Origin: Rhodopirellula sp.
Lineage (GTDB): Bacteria > Planctomycetota > Planctomycetia > Pirellulales > Pirellulaceae
Assembly (NCBI GenBank): GCA_002714565.1
Contig: PAXU01000015.1
Location: 20,668-28,068, forward strand
Direction of reading: 5' to 3'
Length of the DNA: 7,401 nucleotides
Shown here: positions 6,892 through 7,401 of the stretch, one piece after another
How the letters are laid out: each line of letters starts with the position of its first letter
Numbering within the stretch: the first letter of the stretch is position 1
The notes under the pieces: generated by a model
Seen by the model: the letters and a program-made list of their open reading frames with translations, nothing else
Database searches by the model: none
What the model was told of the DNA's origin: nothing
Made by a program: the position numbers and the translations under genes

Positions 6892-7401
6892 CTAAACCAG
6901 TTCAGGCAGATACTTGTACTTCGTGTGGTCGATGACGTAACGTGGGCGACCATGGAAGTCGTTTATCGTTGCCATGTCCGTATTGACACCCATATTTCGG
7001 TACAACGTGGAAAACACTTCCTGCATGTGAACCGGACGATCTTCGGGCTCTTCCGCGTATCGATTTGTTGAGCCAATAACCTGACCAGTCCGCATACCGC
7101 CACCAAACATCAAGGCAAAACTTGCTCGAGGCCAGTGATCACGTCCTCCCTTTGGATTGACGCGAGGTGTTCGGCCAAATTCACCCCACACGATAACCGT
7201 CACATCTCGATCCAGACCGCGTTCATATATGTCGTCCACAAGCGCTGCCACACCTGAGTCGAGTAAAGGCAGGTGGTCTCTCGCATTTTCGAAATTTGAA
7301 CCGTGCGGCTGACCGTGCCAATCCCAGCGCCCGTAAGCGAGTGTCACGGTTCGCACACCAGCCTCGACCAATCGTCGAGCGGAGAGGAGATAGTGATTAT
7401 G
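6892..7401 (-). CDS. DUF1501 family protein, C-terminal part (partial, runs off right edge)
   Basis: The last 169 residues of a second DUF1501 protein; the frame is open through the window edge, so the start and export signal are outside. Every codon from 7401 to the stop reads in frame, including the family block [13 protein letters not shown] at fragment residues 5-17, upstream of any candidate start. Conserved C-terminal motifs are W26-D-W-H-G, E74-F-G-R-T-P, G86-R-D-H-W-P, F99-G-G-G-M and G106-Q-V-I-G-S-T. Unlike the larger DUF1501 protein at the left of the window, the visible part follows the usual family pattern with no insertion. Family members are commonly exported by the Tat route and have no settled function. 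The gene converges on the Ldh2-type gene with only six bases between the stop codons. Confidence 0.93.
   Translation of the reverse strand, partial: HNHYLLSARRLVEAGVRTVTLAYGRWDWHGQPHGSNFENARDHLPLLDSGVAALVDDIYERGLDRDVTVIVWGEFGRTPRVNPKGGRDHWPRASFALMFGGGMRTGQVIGSTNRYAEEPEDRPVHMQEVFSTLYRNMGVNTDMATINDFHGRPRYVIDHTKYKYLPELV

Overview
The window looks like a piece of a Planctomycetota genome, probably a marine relative of the Pirellulaceae or Planctomycetaceae. The reasons are two DUF1501 proteins, one with a twin-arginine export signal, a type I sulfatase, a planctomycete-style secreted alpha/beta hydrolase, weak or missing Shine-Dalgarno sequences, and a base composition near half G+C by eye. The assignment rests on gene content, not on any marker gene. 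No RNA genes, insertion sequences, CRISPR arrays or clear terminators were seen.

Layout: (1) bases 1-359 (possibly up to 422), minus strand, hold the 5' part of a secreted alpha/beta hydrolase gene that runs off the left edge. (2) 489-2681, plus strand, is a 730-residue DUF1501 protein whose conserved domain is split by an insert of about 270 residues; the second half of the insert resembles a carbohydrate-binding NPCBM-type domain. (3) 2714-3295, minus strand, is a small membrane-anchored protein resembling DUF3179. (4) 3338-6885, plus strand, is a likely three-gene operon: an exported sulfatase with a lipobox, a cytoplasmic beta-propeller protein very similar to peptidyl-alpha-hydroxyglycine alpha-amidating lyase (PAL), and an Ldh2/AllD-type dehydrogenase. 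(5) 6892-7401, minus strand, is the C-terminal part of a second, ordinary DUF1501 gene that runs off the right edge.

How they may work together: the sulfatase would remove sulfate from a substrate outside the cytoplasm, most often a sulfated polysaccharide or glycan in this phylum. The two genes behind it lack export signals and should act inside the cell. The PAL-like protein keeps nearly all residues recalled as catalytic or metal-binding in animal PAL, a lyase that splits N-acyl-alpha-hydroxyglycines into an amide and glyoxylate. The Ldh2 family includes ureidoglycolate dehydrogenase, which oxidises a compound of the same chemical class. A small catabolic route for an alpha-hydroxyglycine-type or other 2-hydroxy acid is therefore a reasonable but unproven idea. 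The most noteworthy points are this PAL-like/Ldh2 pairing and the split DUF1501 domain.
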